Shown one piece after another: positions 10,394 through 25,100 of a stretch of 64,000 nt of DNA. The translations under genes and the position numbers were made by a program. Positions within the stretch are counted from its first letter, which is position 1, and each line of letters opens with the position of its first letter. The DNA is from Hofstenia miamia (lineage: Eukaryota > Xenacoelomorpha > Acoela). The notes below the pieces were generated by a model. The model was not told the origin of the DNA, did not search any database, and saw only the letters and a program-made list of their open reading frames with translations. The stretch covers positions 641,543 to 705,542 of the forward strand of contig SCFE01000077.1 of the NCBI GenBank assembly GCA_004352715.1, written 5' to 3'.

Positions 10394-13076
10394 GTTAGTT
10401 GATTTTTATTTTTTTTAAATATCATTTAAATAGTTTTACCAACTAGTTTTTGTTAATTTCCCCATTTTCTCAGATTTTCAACGATAGTTAACTAGCATAC
10501 AATTAATTAAATTCAAATGCGTTATTATTTCCGTGGCTCTTCGTTTTAACAAATAATGTTTGTTTTTCACGATACAGTGATAACTGTAGAGTCAAAGTGC
10601 ATGTTCAATTAGTAGGATTCTTGTAACACATTGCAATGATGCTTTTTGCAAAATGACACAGGATCCAATCCTATCCTCACCAAGATTATATGGATTCGTT
10701 TCCCGCTCTGCTTCCATGTTTGATGAAATCTCACGCTCATATAGTGAAGATGCTTCTTTCGGATATCTCGAGCATGATAACATCAGGTTTGGTGATTCTA
10801 GCAACTCTAGATTTAATCGATAGTATTTCCCTAAAATATATTATAGTTTGAAAACCATTGAAAATAAAATGTGAGTTAAAGAAAATAATGAAATGGTTCT
10901 TTTGACAATTGCAACTTATCTTTGGTTTTTTCCTCTTCTTTTTTATGTTTACAATTTCAGATTTTCAAACAGACAGCGAGCTTATTTTGTGTTTTATTAG
11001 TTAGCGACTTTCTGCAGTTTTATTTTATTATGCCAATTTAACGTAAATTCCTATTTCACGTTTCGATATGTGATTCATTTACCATTTCTTTGATATGTAA
11101 ACGTGCCTACTTCCTATAAAATATAAAGTATACTTCAAGTGAGATTTATTCGTGGCCTTGATGAGTGAATATCGGATATGAATGTTTTCTGTAATGTCCT
11201 TTCCACGTTAATTTCTGCTCATCATTTGATTCCTTTCTGACAGAAATTCCGACTTTTATTGCTTTTATGCCGAAGCAGCTGCTTATCACATAAAATTATT
11301 AAAATCCAATAATTTCATCGCAGCTCACTAATAACCACAATGAATTTTATGTCAATTTAAGCCTGTGATTTCTCGATTATGAAAAATTAAAGCTGTGCAG
11401 TAAAGCTTTTAAGGTTTGATAATAGAATAAAAGCATGTTAGCCTTTATGGGAACTTCGTTTAATCGTTTCGAGTGAAAACCGCAATTCTAATATTGTTCT
11501 GTGTCTTTCATAAAATTTTATAAGTTAATTTTTTAGGGCAATGTTTGACATATGTTTATTTGAGAGAATGCGGACACTAGACGCATTTGTAAAAATTTGA
11601 TTTTATGTGTTTGTTTCCTCCGCCAAGGAGGTTATGCTTTTGGTTGCGTTGGTTTGTTTGTTTGTCTGTTAGCAACTTTACGGAAAAAGTAATCGATGGA
11701 TTGACCTCAAATTTTCACCAGAGGTGCGTCTCCGCCCAAGGGGGAATCCATTAAATCCTGGTTCTGATCCGGGGGACACAAGCTGCGTGACGGGGGTCTG
11801 CGCTCTCCGAGTGCTTTTCTAGTTTTGAATGAGAATTGCATTATGGAAAGAGGTTAACACATTCGATCAAACATAACTGCATACTTTGAGACCGCCATTT
11901 GGAGTAAACGGTTTAATTGCCTGATTTTTGCTGATTTGCATTTAGGGCCATTTATTTTATTCCCTCCAATTAGACTCGTTTGTCTTTGTATCAAATTTAT
12001 TTCGTTTTATTAAGATTAGCCCTGTATAATTTTTTTAAATGTTGAAAGTATATCAGCCTGGATAACTTATAAATATGACCGCAAAAATTATTTTTTGATC
12101 TAAAGGCCAAAATATGTCGTTATATTGGTTAGCCCTGGTTTATTTAAGATGAAATTGAAGAATGTTTGTTACTTAAATTTGGAGATACCTAAAATTAAAA
12201 ATAGTTTTTAATGAGCACATATTCGATGCATCAAATGATTTTTTGACAGCTTTCAATTTCGTTGAAGTTACTTAATTACCTCATCCGATTCGCTTACTCT
12301 GAATTAAACTAATTATTTTCAAATTGTTTCCTACTTCATCGATGGATTTCAAATGGATGTGTATGCTTAAAAGTATATGCAGTGTTTTGCTTACCGATTC
12401 TATACGGTATCCCATACAATATTAGGAACATGGTCATAGAGAGGCATGTAACACCGTATCAGAACTGTTAATATAATTCAGTCGTGAGGCATTTGTTTAT
12501 CGAATCCCAAGTTTAATTATATAAACATATCTTGATCATTTTTGCTTTTTTAGTTTTTGTAATTGTTATGCCAATAATATTTATTGAACCTTTTAACATA
12601 TTTTGTCTGCATTTACTCAAACATCTGTGTTACAGACAAAAATTCTAATATCAATAATGGTGCAGACCGAATTAGGATCTATTTAATTAATTTTAATTTG
12701 TTATCATTCCCTTCCTATAAGTCCGCCTTTTTCATTAAATAAACATTCCCCTTATATTGATTTTCATGAAGATGCGCATCATGCTGAATATGATTAATTA
12801 ATAAATAGCCTTTCCAACCCCTGCAGTAAGGCAATGAACAAAACAATATCCATGCTTTCCGTTCAAAACCGCTTGCATTCTAATAATTACTTTTGATGAA
12901 TATGGGGGTATTGAAACGTGAATGATTCAGCTCTTTATTGACCATGGAGAGGACATTCCTTTCGTATGAGTCTCAGGATTCAGTTGAAAGTAGATTTCAT
13001 GTTTGTCCGAATTTGGACATTTCGCGCTGTTATTATAGTGAATGTTTATCCAATAAGAATAAGTGATTATCGTCAT

Positions 13077-13112
<36 letters not shown>

Positions 13113-16100
13113 TTTATGATTATGTATCTGAAAATAACATTCAGAATATATAGTTTACAAATTTACGAATATGGATATTTCAGGCATCTGTTTGGAAAAA
13201 TTTTGAGGTTTTGATATTTTTTTGCCAGAATCGTTGGAGGCAAAAGTGGTCTTAATCTCTCTGCAGCGAATTGAGTTATAATATTAATATTCAGCAATGA
13301 AAACGTGTAGAATCAACTCGTGTTAGCAGCTTAACTCACAAGTTGTCCCAAAAACAAAACTTTTTATGAGATGCTCTAATTGTAACTGTCCTCTACTTGA
13401 AGCGTTGACTATGTTTACATGTGCAATAAATGCGGAGTTACGATTTTTCGTCTGTGTGCACGTTTGCAAAATAGGGACCATTTAAATGTTTGTAACATTT
13501 TGGTACATTTATAACCAATAATTAATAATCCAATAAAAAATATTTCAAATAATTTTTTTATCTGTTAAATGATGAACGTTGGTTGACATTTTTATCAGAT
13601 TTTACACTTTAAACATTTTGAATAGTTATCATTACGCAATGTACAGAGTTCGCCAACAACAATGAATGAAACTATTTAAACAATAATTTAGACTCAGAAA
13701 ATCAATTTGATGTGAATAGCTACAAAAACGTTCACTTTTATGCACATTTACCACAGCACTGAGTATTGATATTCTTTGCTATTTCTGTCAAAAAACGTAT
13801 GCCAACTATATATTACAACAAATTAACAGCATGATTACAACCCTCACAACAATTACTAGGTAATAGGCATAGGGATGGAACGAAGCTTCGCCTTTCACCT
13901 TGGAATGTCGAAACTTTGAATACTTCAACACCTTCGATGTTCTTCGATTTCGAAGGAAAAACATCAATAAAACGAAGGCTGAAGGTCTAGAAATGCACGT
14001 GTACTCGAGGGGTTTTCAACGGAGCTCAGCCCACCCTGCTAAATTCGATTTGGGGACCCAGCTCCTCTTGTTAGTTATATTGCGGTGTTGGTTGTTGGAT
14101 TTTATTTGTAGATAATTTAAATTTGGTCAAAATTAAACATAAATATATGGAGCTCGGATTTAGAGCCCCCTTGTTAATTATTTAGGAGTACAGCCAGTAC
14201 CGTACGCACGGGGGGCATGGTGGAATGCCCCCGGCAAGTTTTTAAATTTGATTTTACCAGGTTAATCATATACAAATACTTTTTAAAACGACGAAATTTA
14301 CATTAATATATGTTTGCAAAATTAAGTTATCTATAGAAAAATATCTATACAGACATTTTCTAAAGAATAATTGCAAAGATTATTAGTTTAGTGTTAAAAT
14401 TGAAAAACAGTGTTGAATTAGCATTAAGTTTATGTAGTGTTATCAAAATAATTTTATTTAACATCTGTTCTTCACTGCAATGGAATATGTGTTGTTGTTT
14501 GTGTCGCTTTTATTCGTTTACTTAGTGTTGAAGAGATATATTTTCAGGGAACGATATTCGCCATGGTAAGTTACTTGCATGTTTATTTGGCACTCGCACT
14601 TGGGTATCATCTTCTCGTCAATCATTTACCCCCTGATTTTACTCTAGTTTTTTTAACGTGTACACCAAGCCCAATGTCAGTTGACTTTAATACTATCCAT
14701 TTATACTTTAAGCTTTGTTTTAATATTTATGTTTTTTTATTATTCCTGTATTTCGACGTGGCTGTTATTAAACCCGCCATTTTATGTTTAACATTGTGGT
14801 TCCTTTTGCCATTGTTAATAGAATCTCAACAATTCAGCTTCTATTGTTTATAATCTTTAAATTAAAATTACATTTTACCTAAGACTTTGGGTTGTGCACT
14901 TTATTTCTTTGTAATTGAACTACCATAAAATTGTTACTGTAATCATTCTTTTGTTCTTGACTGTAAGTATTTCTTGGAATTCTTGTCACTTATATTTAAT
15001 GATTACATATGATTTGACTTACAGCTAAAATATATTTCATGCACAAGTGGACATAGTGCTTACATATTTGTATTCTGTACTTACAGTCAGGGATGGCTAA
15101 AAATTCATTTAAATTAATTTTCAAAATTCGAATCGTAAAAAACAATTTTAATTGGTACTTTGAAAAATCAATTAATTTTAATTGCTATCATGTAAAATCA
15201 ATTTATTGCAATTAATTTAAATTAATTGACACATTGACAAATTCTCAATGCAGCCAGAAGTTCTTCATCCCTAAGGCAGTTGCTAAGCTTTAAAAACTTA
15301 TGAATTTGTAGGTTGATGGGAGCATAGGGTGCGTAGGTTGCACAATGAAAAAAGGTTCCACCACATTTGATGTTGGTTGAATAAATCTGCCACTCCTTTT
15401 CAAGTTTTCTCTTTTTCAGCAAATTGGTTGCATAATTCATGGTAGTAGAAATTTCTCAAAGGTGTAATATCATTAATGTTCGCAACATATAGTTTGTGTT
15501 TTACGTGAATTAGAAAAAGGAAACCACTATTAGAAAGATGCAGAGATTATGGAAATGGTAACACAGCGCAAAACGTTGATTGACTGCTATTTTCCTAATA
15601 ATTATTGCTCTATGAAAAAAAATGCACGATGAAAGTGCTGGCAGCCAACAACTATTGGTTAACCTTTGTTTAATATATATATTCAATTGATATCATAGAT
15701 TTTTAACACTAGGAAGTCCGAGCGGTCAGATTTGCCCACTTTGCATTTGTAATGCCTCGTGTAATGAGAATTTAAATAGAAATACAGCTCATTTTTTTCT
15801 TCGGATAATTTTCCTTCATTTTCTTTGCTTTCGTTAGTTTTACTTGAATACGTCAATTCTGACAACTGTATGAATTTAAGATATAGAATCTCCGGACTTT
15901 CTAATGTTAAACAACAATTAATTTAAATTAATTGCAAAGTAAAAAATCAATTAATTTAATTCTTTATTCCCAAAATCATTAATATTAATTCTGAATTCTT
16001 GAAATCAATTAATTTTTAATTAATTAATTTTTAGGCATCCCTGCTTACAGTTTTCAATGTATTTCTTGTGTTGCAAATTTTGCGCGCAAATTCAAAAATC

Positions 16101-19100
16101 CATACATAGCAATGGACGCTTTCTTAGACATTTGAAGAGTCCAATATTTATTTATTTGATCAACATTAGATTCATATGCAGGCAGCTTTCCTTTTGCAAC
16201 AAACAGCCGATTTAAATATTTGGTTTGTTTTTGCATTTGCTCTGTTTCAAATGAAGCGATTATCGAGAGTTTTCATACTTTGTGTAAGCTGGTGACGTTG
16301 AAATATCTTGAGGTGTTTTTCGTAGACACGTTTAAATAATTTAAGAAGTTTTATGTTTAAGCCGTTGTTTTTTGCAATCTTGTTTCTTTCTAGGAAGATC
16401 ATTGGAAATTGAGTTTCGATTAATCAGCAATGAATAGCTGTGTTCGTAAATCTAAAACACATTAAAACCGGAGCTCAACAAGCATTGTTAGTAACTTTTG
16501 AACAATCTGTGTTTATGATTTTCGTATCTCAATCATTTGTAATACTTTCCCACGGTTTTTGTATCATGGACGTTTTTTCAATAATATAATTCTATTTAAA
16601 ACAAAAATATTTATTTAAATTTTACTTTAAGACTTAATTGGAATAGGTTTAGCATTAACCCAAGGCTTAGCTTTAAATTAACAATTTTGCTTTTTAGATG
16701 TTTAGTTGCATTTGTGTATTCTAATTGCGTGTCTATCTTTGTGCACATATTTTATGTTGGGTGTATTTTTCTTTTAGTGTTTTCTATTTGTGAATTGTGT
16801 ATAGATAACAATAACTTAATTTCCTTTAAGCATAAATTTTTATATTATTACAACAGTGTGGATGAATTGTCGAGAATAGTAAAAAAGAATGTTTGACAAT
16901 TTGTAAAATCATCTTTTTGTTTAAGATGTTGTATTTCAGGAATTAATGTTTATCATAAATAGTCAACCCTATTTTTATTAGGGGGTCCGACATTGCACCC
17001 TACTCCCATATCTGAAATAAATTTTTGTTTGCTGAGGACTCACATGAAATTTTCATTGCATGAAATATTTTTATCAATTTTCTGAAAAAACTGTTTCAAT
17101 ATCTTGGCCCAACAAAATTCTATGGAGTTTTTGTCAGAGGATAGTCTAGCATATTTTATACAGAAATGGTTTTGTTTTACATTTAGCTCGTTTTATTCCC
17201 CATTGTGCATTGTTTGTTACAATTTTGATAGCGCATGGGGACTAAATATATTGTCCATTACAATTTATATCACATGTAAAAAACAGGACAAAATTGCATC
17301 GATGCATTTCATCTGTGTGATCTTATAAGAAATGGCACATTTTACTAATCTATTGTTGAAAAATGCTGATGTCAGGAAAAGTATTTAACCAATATGCAAT
17401 AATTACGTTAAGAGAAGCTACTTTCCAAATTTCAAAGAGATTGGGTCATTGTTGAAGAAATTAAGTAGGGGTGTGATTTTGCACCCCATACACAATAAAC
17501 CACGTATGCAAAAAATATTCCAATGAAAACAGGGTGAATAGTCCGAATTACACTAATTACAGCATATAGTAAATCGATGAAAATTTTGAATTTTCTAGCG
17601 ATTATAACCCTGTTGTAGTGTCAGATGTAATTCACTATTTTTAATAAAATTCTTTTTTGGTAGAAGTGGGAGTTAATATGTAAGGCTTATGAACCCGTTT
17701 CTTAAAATATATTAGACGTTGAGACTAATCCTGTTATTTTCATTTGAAAATTATACTAGTATTGTGCTATCTAGCCCTTCAAATTTGTGTTTGAAGTTGT
17801 AAATTTCTATTGGTTAATAATTTGTTTAAGTTCATTATAAATTTACACATTTGTTCAAATAGTATCGAAGGTAACTTATTAAATATCAAATCACGTTCTA
17901 AATTCTATTTTTATGGAATGTGAGTAATGTCTTGCAACTCTCTGTTAAAATTACTTAATTTCTTGATGCTGTGTTATTATTTTTATACGAATTTAAGGAA
18001 ACTCTTTTTCTCCAGAATTCCTTCTATTTAACACGCTAATTTAGCAGAAAATTTATAATAGCATTCAGCTCCTACTTCCGCAGTTAGCAAAACCTTTACC
18101 AAAATCATAATCCATATAACATTCGAAAGCTGCTGTTTCCTGACAGCTTTTATGTTTAATTATTTCTCCCATTTTTCCATTGAATTTCTTTACATTTTTG
18201 TCTACATTTGATCATGATTCAACATCAACCACTACATTGGCCTTTCAGAATTTCCCTATTACTGATTCTTGATAGGATAACAAAAAAATATTATATAATT
18301 CGGTAATTCATTTCTATGTTCACAATAAAGTAGAGTTTTTGTAACATTTTTTAAAATTTTGCATCTCACCGTTTTCATAGTATCTTAGGATACCGCCTGT
18401 TAATGAATTAATGCTCGCCAAAACGTTTGTTTTGATCATGACTGTCATCATTATAGATGCATTTCTTATTGATAAAATTGATTGGAATTAGTTGCTGAGA
18501 ACATTAATGATTAATTTTTAATTGTTAATGCAATGAGTGTATTTTAAAAATTCATTGTAAAATATTTCTAAGCCGAATTTACTTTTAAAGCTCATAACGG
18601 TACGATTTGGATAAATAGCAATTTTATTTTTTAGACTTTTAGTTGAAATTGTGGACCGGAATTTTTAACTGTAGCTGGCTATAGCTAGTTTCGTTTCCAA
18701 ACTCTATTATTTGGTTAGAATTACTGATGCTTTTACAACCCGACCATTCTGCTATTATCGTAATGAAAAGATATTTTCTTGGTTTAATCTATCTGCATTT
18801 ATCACCTTTTTGAGTCTTCACTAATTGTGCGGAATTGATTTGAAGTCAATCTGTGGGTCATGCACATTTTCATGTTATTTAAACTGACGTTCAGATTGAA
18901 CTGTTTATGAAATATTAACTGAATGAATTCATGAAAAATTGGTTTCAGATCAAAGTTTCATAATCCTGATGCGCATAGACAATTCTTTTTATTACCTGAC
19001 TATTCATGTTTATACACTAAATTTGAATGGATGCGCTGTATTAATTGAATGACTTAATTGACTTGTGATGCCCAAAGAAGCTCCATTGTTCACAGTTTCA

Positions 19101-22100
19101 ATCAACCTCAATGTCTTTAATGCTAAGGGCAAACCAGATGAATCCAGTCGTTGCCATTCCTGAGTCTTAAGCTGTTTCTTTGTTATTGCGACTGGATTTG
19201 CCAGGTGTCATCTCCTGACCCCCCCCCCCCCNNNNNNNNNNNNNNNNNNNNNNNNNNNNNNNNNNNNNNNNNNNNNNNNNNNNNNNNNNNNNNNNNNNNN
19301 NNNNNNNNNNNNNCCCCCCCCCCCATTTCTTAGAATCGATTTTTCTCAACTCGAATGCACTTTGTTCAATTTCATTTGAGCATGTACAATTTTTATTATT
19401 TCATTTGTGCTAGCCATTGACATTTTTCCAATGTTGCTTTTCGGTAAATTTTAAGCGTCGTATCGACACCACAGTTTCAAATTGAATTTGATTTCATTTT
19501 AGTAACACAATGTTTTGAAATTTCTCAATTCCAATTTTTTCATTGTAGTTTATCAGTTTGAAAAATACAAAACGTTATGTATTGTTTTCAAATATTTATG
19601 CTTTAACAGCCTGGCGTCATTTTAAAAGAACAAATCGCTTTTCTACATTTTAAGAAAAATTTCTCCTATTAGGAAATTTGGAAATCGTGGGCCATTGACA
19701 TATCTATTAGTGAACATGTTTGAATGGATTTTTGAACGTTATTATTTAACGCACTTCTGTGGCTGAACTAGTTGGAAAACTCCGAATTTTGGCGCTAAAA
19801 GTGACTCTCCTCTATTTTCGATATCTTTATTAGTTTGAGATATAGGCAGTTTAATTTTTTTAAGAACCGTAAAACATTTAAAAAACTTCCTGGGTTGTTA
19901 TATAATAATAGTCGATGTATTGTTGTTATTGCAAGAACTCTACGCTTAGCTAGTTTTTTATGAGTAACATAAATATTCTGGTTAAAATTCAAAAATCAAA
20001 TGTGATTTGCAGTAATGTGCATATCATTGCTCATACATTCCCTAAGGAACCTACATTTTATTACTGCATATGTATTCACGAAAAGTAATAAATTTGTATG
20101 ATATACCCACTGCCAGATGAAAAATTGTATTGAGTAGGGATTCGGCAGTGTGTTTAATGTTTGGAATTATTTGTAGCGTTTATAAGATATACTGATAAAT
20201 TCAATTGGTTATTTATTATTCTTTTAAAACAATTCAACAATTGATTAGTTCTTATCTCGCTCGCTTACGCTTGTTAGATCTTTTTAATCGATGTCTATGT
20301 GGTATGTTTTTAATGTTCAAATTTATTTATCCTCCTTATCTTTCAATTTCCATTAATTTCAACCTATTCTCTTTAAATATTTTGTATAATTTTTCAACTT
20401 CAATCACGGTTTCAACCATCTTACATGAATATAGAACTTAGTAAGGATTTTTTGTTTAGGCGTGTGCAACAGTTTTATACTGTATATCTGACTCACTTTA
20501 GGAATGTTCTCCCCCTTTCAAAAAATATCTAAGCACAATATGAAGTTGAAATTTGTTATGTGAATATTGTGATAAAAATAATTTTTAGTGGTTTGCATAA
20601 GTAAGCGTTTGTTTCTTATATATATTCAAGTGTAACCTGGCCTCCGACTTGCAATTCAACATGGACCTATTAGTGGTCATTGGCTATGCGTGTGCGTTGT
20701 TTGGCTAAAAAAATCAGGCAGTATTTTAACATTTTATTGGGAAATACATGTTAAATGCACGCAATAACATTAAATATCTGCAAAAAATGTCAGACAGAAT
20801 TCCGTCTTTTTCAAATCATTCAACAACCTCGTGGTGGTTGAACCGCCAGCCAGGATAAAAATAGTTTACTTTCTTTGCAAATAACATCTTTTTAGTAATG
20901 TGATTTAAGGTTATCACGCAATTGGGCATAAATGTTTTCATCGCGTGCGTTTTTCATTCGTTTAGGCTCTGGGATAGGCAAATGCTTGTGGGTATATCGC
21001 AGGAGACTTTTTTTGTCTTCGGTGTCGAAAAATAACACAAAGCACACATAGTCACAACAAAATCTCATAAAACTTTATTCAAAGCCAAATATGAATATAT
21101 ATGCATACAGTATGCATCAAATTATTATGGACACCAATTATGCAATCATTATTAGGTATATACCATATTGTTTTATGCAAATAGATCATTAATTTCAATT
21201 TTTAATCAAAAACTATTATTAGTTTTTCTGATTTCAATTAGTATTTTGTTATACAAATGCTAATGGAGAAAATTACATGTGCGTACTTAAACATGTCCTG
21301 GTCAAATTATTATGGACGCTATAAACATTTTGTGTATAATCTTTTTTGTTTCCACAATAAGTAATCAAAATAAGCACATTTAATAACACATTCAAAGTAT
21401 ACACAAATATTTCATAAGTAAAAATTTAGTCCATGTTTAGACTGCCTTTAATATTTGGTGTGACCACCTTTTGCTTTGATCACAGCTTCAATTCTTAGAG
21501 GCACGCTGTCAATTGAATTTTTGCAAATTGTTGCATCTTTTCATTTTGAAACAATTCATTAATTAGTTCTTCAATTAAGTTTTTTTTATTAGAAATAGTT
21601 TTTCCTGACATTTTTTCTTTTAAGATGCCCCAAATGTTCTCAATGGGGTTGAAATCACGTGAGTTACCAGGCCACGAAAAAAGAGAAATCCTTCTGATCT
21701 CAAAAATTGTTTCCAGCTTTCAGTAGTCCATTTACAAGATTGATTTCCAAATCAGTAAGATCTGCTTGTTTGCCCATTTTGTAGTAAAAGATGGTTATAA
21801 AATGTATATATTTGTACTGCAAATTTCTGTGATATGATAGGCAATGGAATGTAAGTGATAATTAGCTGCAAAAATTCTGCAAATATATATGCAAGCAGTG
21901 TAAATGTAGTGCACATCTAGGTGTCCATAATAATTTGCTGCACTTAACTAAAAAATTTTCATGGCTAGCTATTGTGCAATATAAAATATATCAATATCAT
22001 GTATCTAATGCATATCATTCAATCATAGTACATAGCTGGAATGAATATAAAACAATTGGCATTTCATGGACATTTTCGAGAACACTTTCTGTAATAAATT

Positions 22101-25100
22101 CTAGGTGTCCATAATAATTTGATGCTTACTGTATATAACCAATTTGAGGAAATTACTAATGCTGATAACCATTTCATTGGAGAGAGATTCAAGATTTGAA
22201 ATAATCAGTGAATCAATATCTGTTTCTGGGTCAGGTTCGTGTATTACATTTTCGGATTCATTCAGGTTTGCAAGGAAAAGTTCTAATAGGGTGGGTTCCG
22301 GACCTTGCTAAACGCACATTGTTACTCTTTAACATTGGTATCCCTTTCCCCCGCTAAACCCGCGCTTCTCATAAGTATAACTGAAATTTAGCCGTTTTGG
22401 TTTGAGCTAAAAATCTTGTTGCGATCAATGAACATTTTTGTTTTTGCTCATACAAACAATCATTACATATTAGGTGTCTCAAATTTTTACTTTAATTTAT
22501 ATTCGAAATTAAGTTATTAAAATGGTTTCATTAAATAACTTATTTTTCAAATTTTAATAGCATCGCTGATATTTAATAGATCTTTTTAATTTGTATAATA
22601 ACACTTTTAATTTTGTATATTTAGGCGTCGATACAGTAGTGGATCACCTGCGCCTCTTAAGAGTGATGGCAGGAAATTTCATTACGATAGTCTTAGTTTG
22701 AAACGGCCTTCTCCACAGTTTCTTCACGCACCTTTAGTTAGTGTAAACAAAAGAAATTCCAAAAGTGGCTCTCCCAGTGTCAATCCTACTGGTCCACTAC
22801 GTGTAGATCTTCCATTGAATGAGCGGGAGAGATTGATCAGAGAAGTAAGCGGACATAATTATAGTCCAAATTGTAGTTCATCAGTAGCTGCCTTACGAGC
22901 TAAGGATCCACAATTAGGCTTTGTTGATTTGCCATCAGTTTCTGATCGGAGATCCGTGTTTGAACACTGTAAGAAGCCATCTACTGCGTTAGCATCCTCT
23001 TTGGACTCACTCAATGATGTGGTGGAAGAAGAAATTTCGCCTGTTTCAGTGGAAGAAGCTCAGTGTAGTCCTCCATCTCCTTCCAAACATCCTTTCACAA
23101 AGTCATCATCATCCAGCATATTGATGTATCGTTCTCCGAAGCCTTACAAACGAAGTGCTAGTTCAGATAATTTAGATACTGTTGGTGTGAGATCTAACAG
23201 TGATCCATTGCCATTTCAGCCTTTGAATAACTCAATGGGTCGAGCAAAACTTCCGACAACTGCTCCTATTGTTAGTAAGGCAACCAAATTAAAACGAAGT
23301 TTCTTTGCCGATTGGAAAACCGCTAGTCAAGATGAGAGTGTCTCCCAAGACGATATTAGTCAAGATTCCGCTAACGATTCATTAGTTAAGAAATCAGAAG
23401 ATCATTCAGTTGAAGAAGTTGAAACCCCTAAAATTGTGAAGAGGGTAGGTCATTGACATATTTGACACATGTTTAATTTTGATAGTATTTAATACTTTCA
23501 CAACTTTATTACAGAAACGTTTTATTTATATGTGTGACGTTGGCCAAGCATTTACATTTTTTTTCATTTCATGCACAATTTGTTCGCTAAAATATCTTTG
23601 TCATTTTTAATTAAGTAAATATTTTTTTGAGAATCACATGTTAGCCTAATGGAATTGTCAAGGATTGTTACTAGTGAACCGAAATATTGTTAAAATAGTT
23701 TTTAATGTTAATGTTTTGCTAAAAATAATTACAACATATCAATAATCAACATAAAGGCTGTGAGTGTATTTTTTAGTCCCTTTCTCTGATATCCCACAGA
23801 TTTTCTTTGACATGTTTGTTTATAGTAATTTCAGTTAAAAACCTAACCTACATAAATTATAATTATTTTATCATTTAAGTGAATTTATTGTAGGAAGTAG
23901 TTTCTTCACCTTTAATGAAACCAAAAGCAGCTGTCATAGCTCATAAAAAGATGTTTATCCGCTATTTTGACACAGTGAAGAAGGGGTTTAGCATTGGAAC
24001 GCATGAAAGACGACATCCAATGAAGTCTAATTCTACCCTAGAGCCTACTGCAGACAGCACTCATTTCTTGGAAGAAATTGTGGCTGCTGCTGAAACGGCT
24101 CTTGGCTATAGGTTAAAGGAGTGTCGTGAATGGATGGCGGACTCGGCATCCAGCTTCGATAAAGAAGAATTCCTCATCCCTTCAATGATTACTAATGTGC
24201 GAGCAATGTATCAGCCTCAAGGGGACGAAGCAGTACCTAAGCCACCTAGAACCTTCCAGCATGTATTCCAGAAACATCATCAAGTGTCACAGGAAGCACC
24301 TCCGAAACCCCCACGACAATTTTTTATCAATAAACCTATTTCAGGTATCATTGTGATATTTTATTTTCAAATTTACAATCGAAATGATTGTGACATTTTT
24401 AACATTAATTTGACTGTGCAATTTAGCAACATTAATTCCATATTGTGCATCTTCAATTCATATACAATTCTATTATTTGTAAAAGTCATAGAAAATGTTA
24501 TCTGCATTGCTGTACTTACAAACTCATCCATCAAGCATTTTTCTTTCCACTACCGTGGTTTCGATTGTTATTTTTTGTCAGTCCTTTTCTTTTATATGAC
24601 AATAATTTAATTTAGTTTCTATACATTTTGCTCTTATTTATATTTTACATTTTTTTAAAAAATCACTGTCAACCGGTAATCTGCGTGTCTGAGGATTCCT
24701 TTGCAGACACTACCATAAATTTCCTTCTTTTTTCAGTTTGGCGGTAAAATCCTTAACGATTAATTATTCCATTAGGTCTTAACCTCTAGTTCGATTCTGT
24801 CTCTAACATATGTGCTTCTAAGGCCTATGCTGGATTTTGTAAAAGTATTTCTAAGGATTGTTGAAATCCTATAGTTAAATGTTTTGCTTGGTGTCCGCTT
24901 GAGCGTGAGCTATTATTGGTTACTATGTCAATTTTAGCAATGCCGTTTGAAATGTTTAAAATTGTTGTCATTGTAACATTCAGTGTGTAAACAATGTCTA
25001 ACTTGCTTAACCAATTCACTTTCTTCGCTAATTATCAAATAATTGTCAGTGTGCAGAATTTCAGTTTCTTTATTTCAATTTATAGATCTCTCTCTTTCTC

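Larger units (their letters stand above)
10787..22624. other. Intron between DENND2-like exons 2 and 3
   Basis: About 11.8 kb of AT-rich intron. Listed separately within it are a dispersed repeat at 11614, (TAA)n at 13080, an orphan exon at 14480, a hAT MITE at 15088, a poly-C gap at 19221 and a Tc1 derivative at 21108. At 16052-19220 and 19325-21105 I see nothing beyond AT-rich sequence and short chance ORFs. Confidence 0.6.

Noticed and set aside
10592-10804. Minus-strand 70-codon frame
   Set aside because: It is antisense to plus-strand exon 2, which has splice sites and phase matches.
23915-24610. Extended frame after exon 4
   Set aside because: After the gtatca donor the composition becomes intron-like (Phe/Ile/Asn) and the phase to exon 5 requires splicing at 24344.
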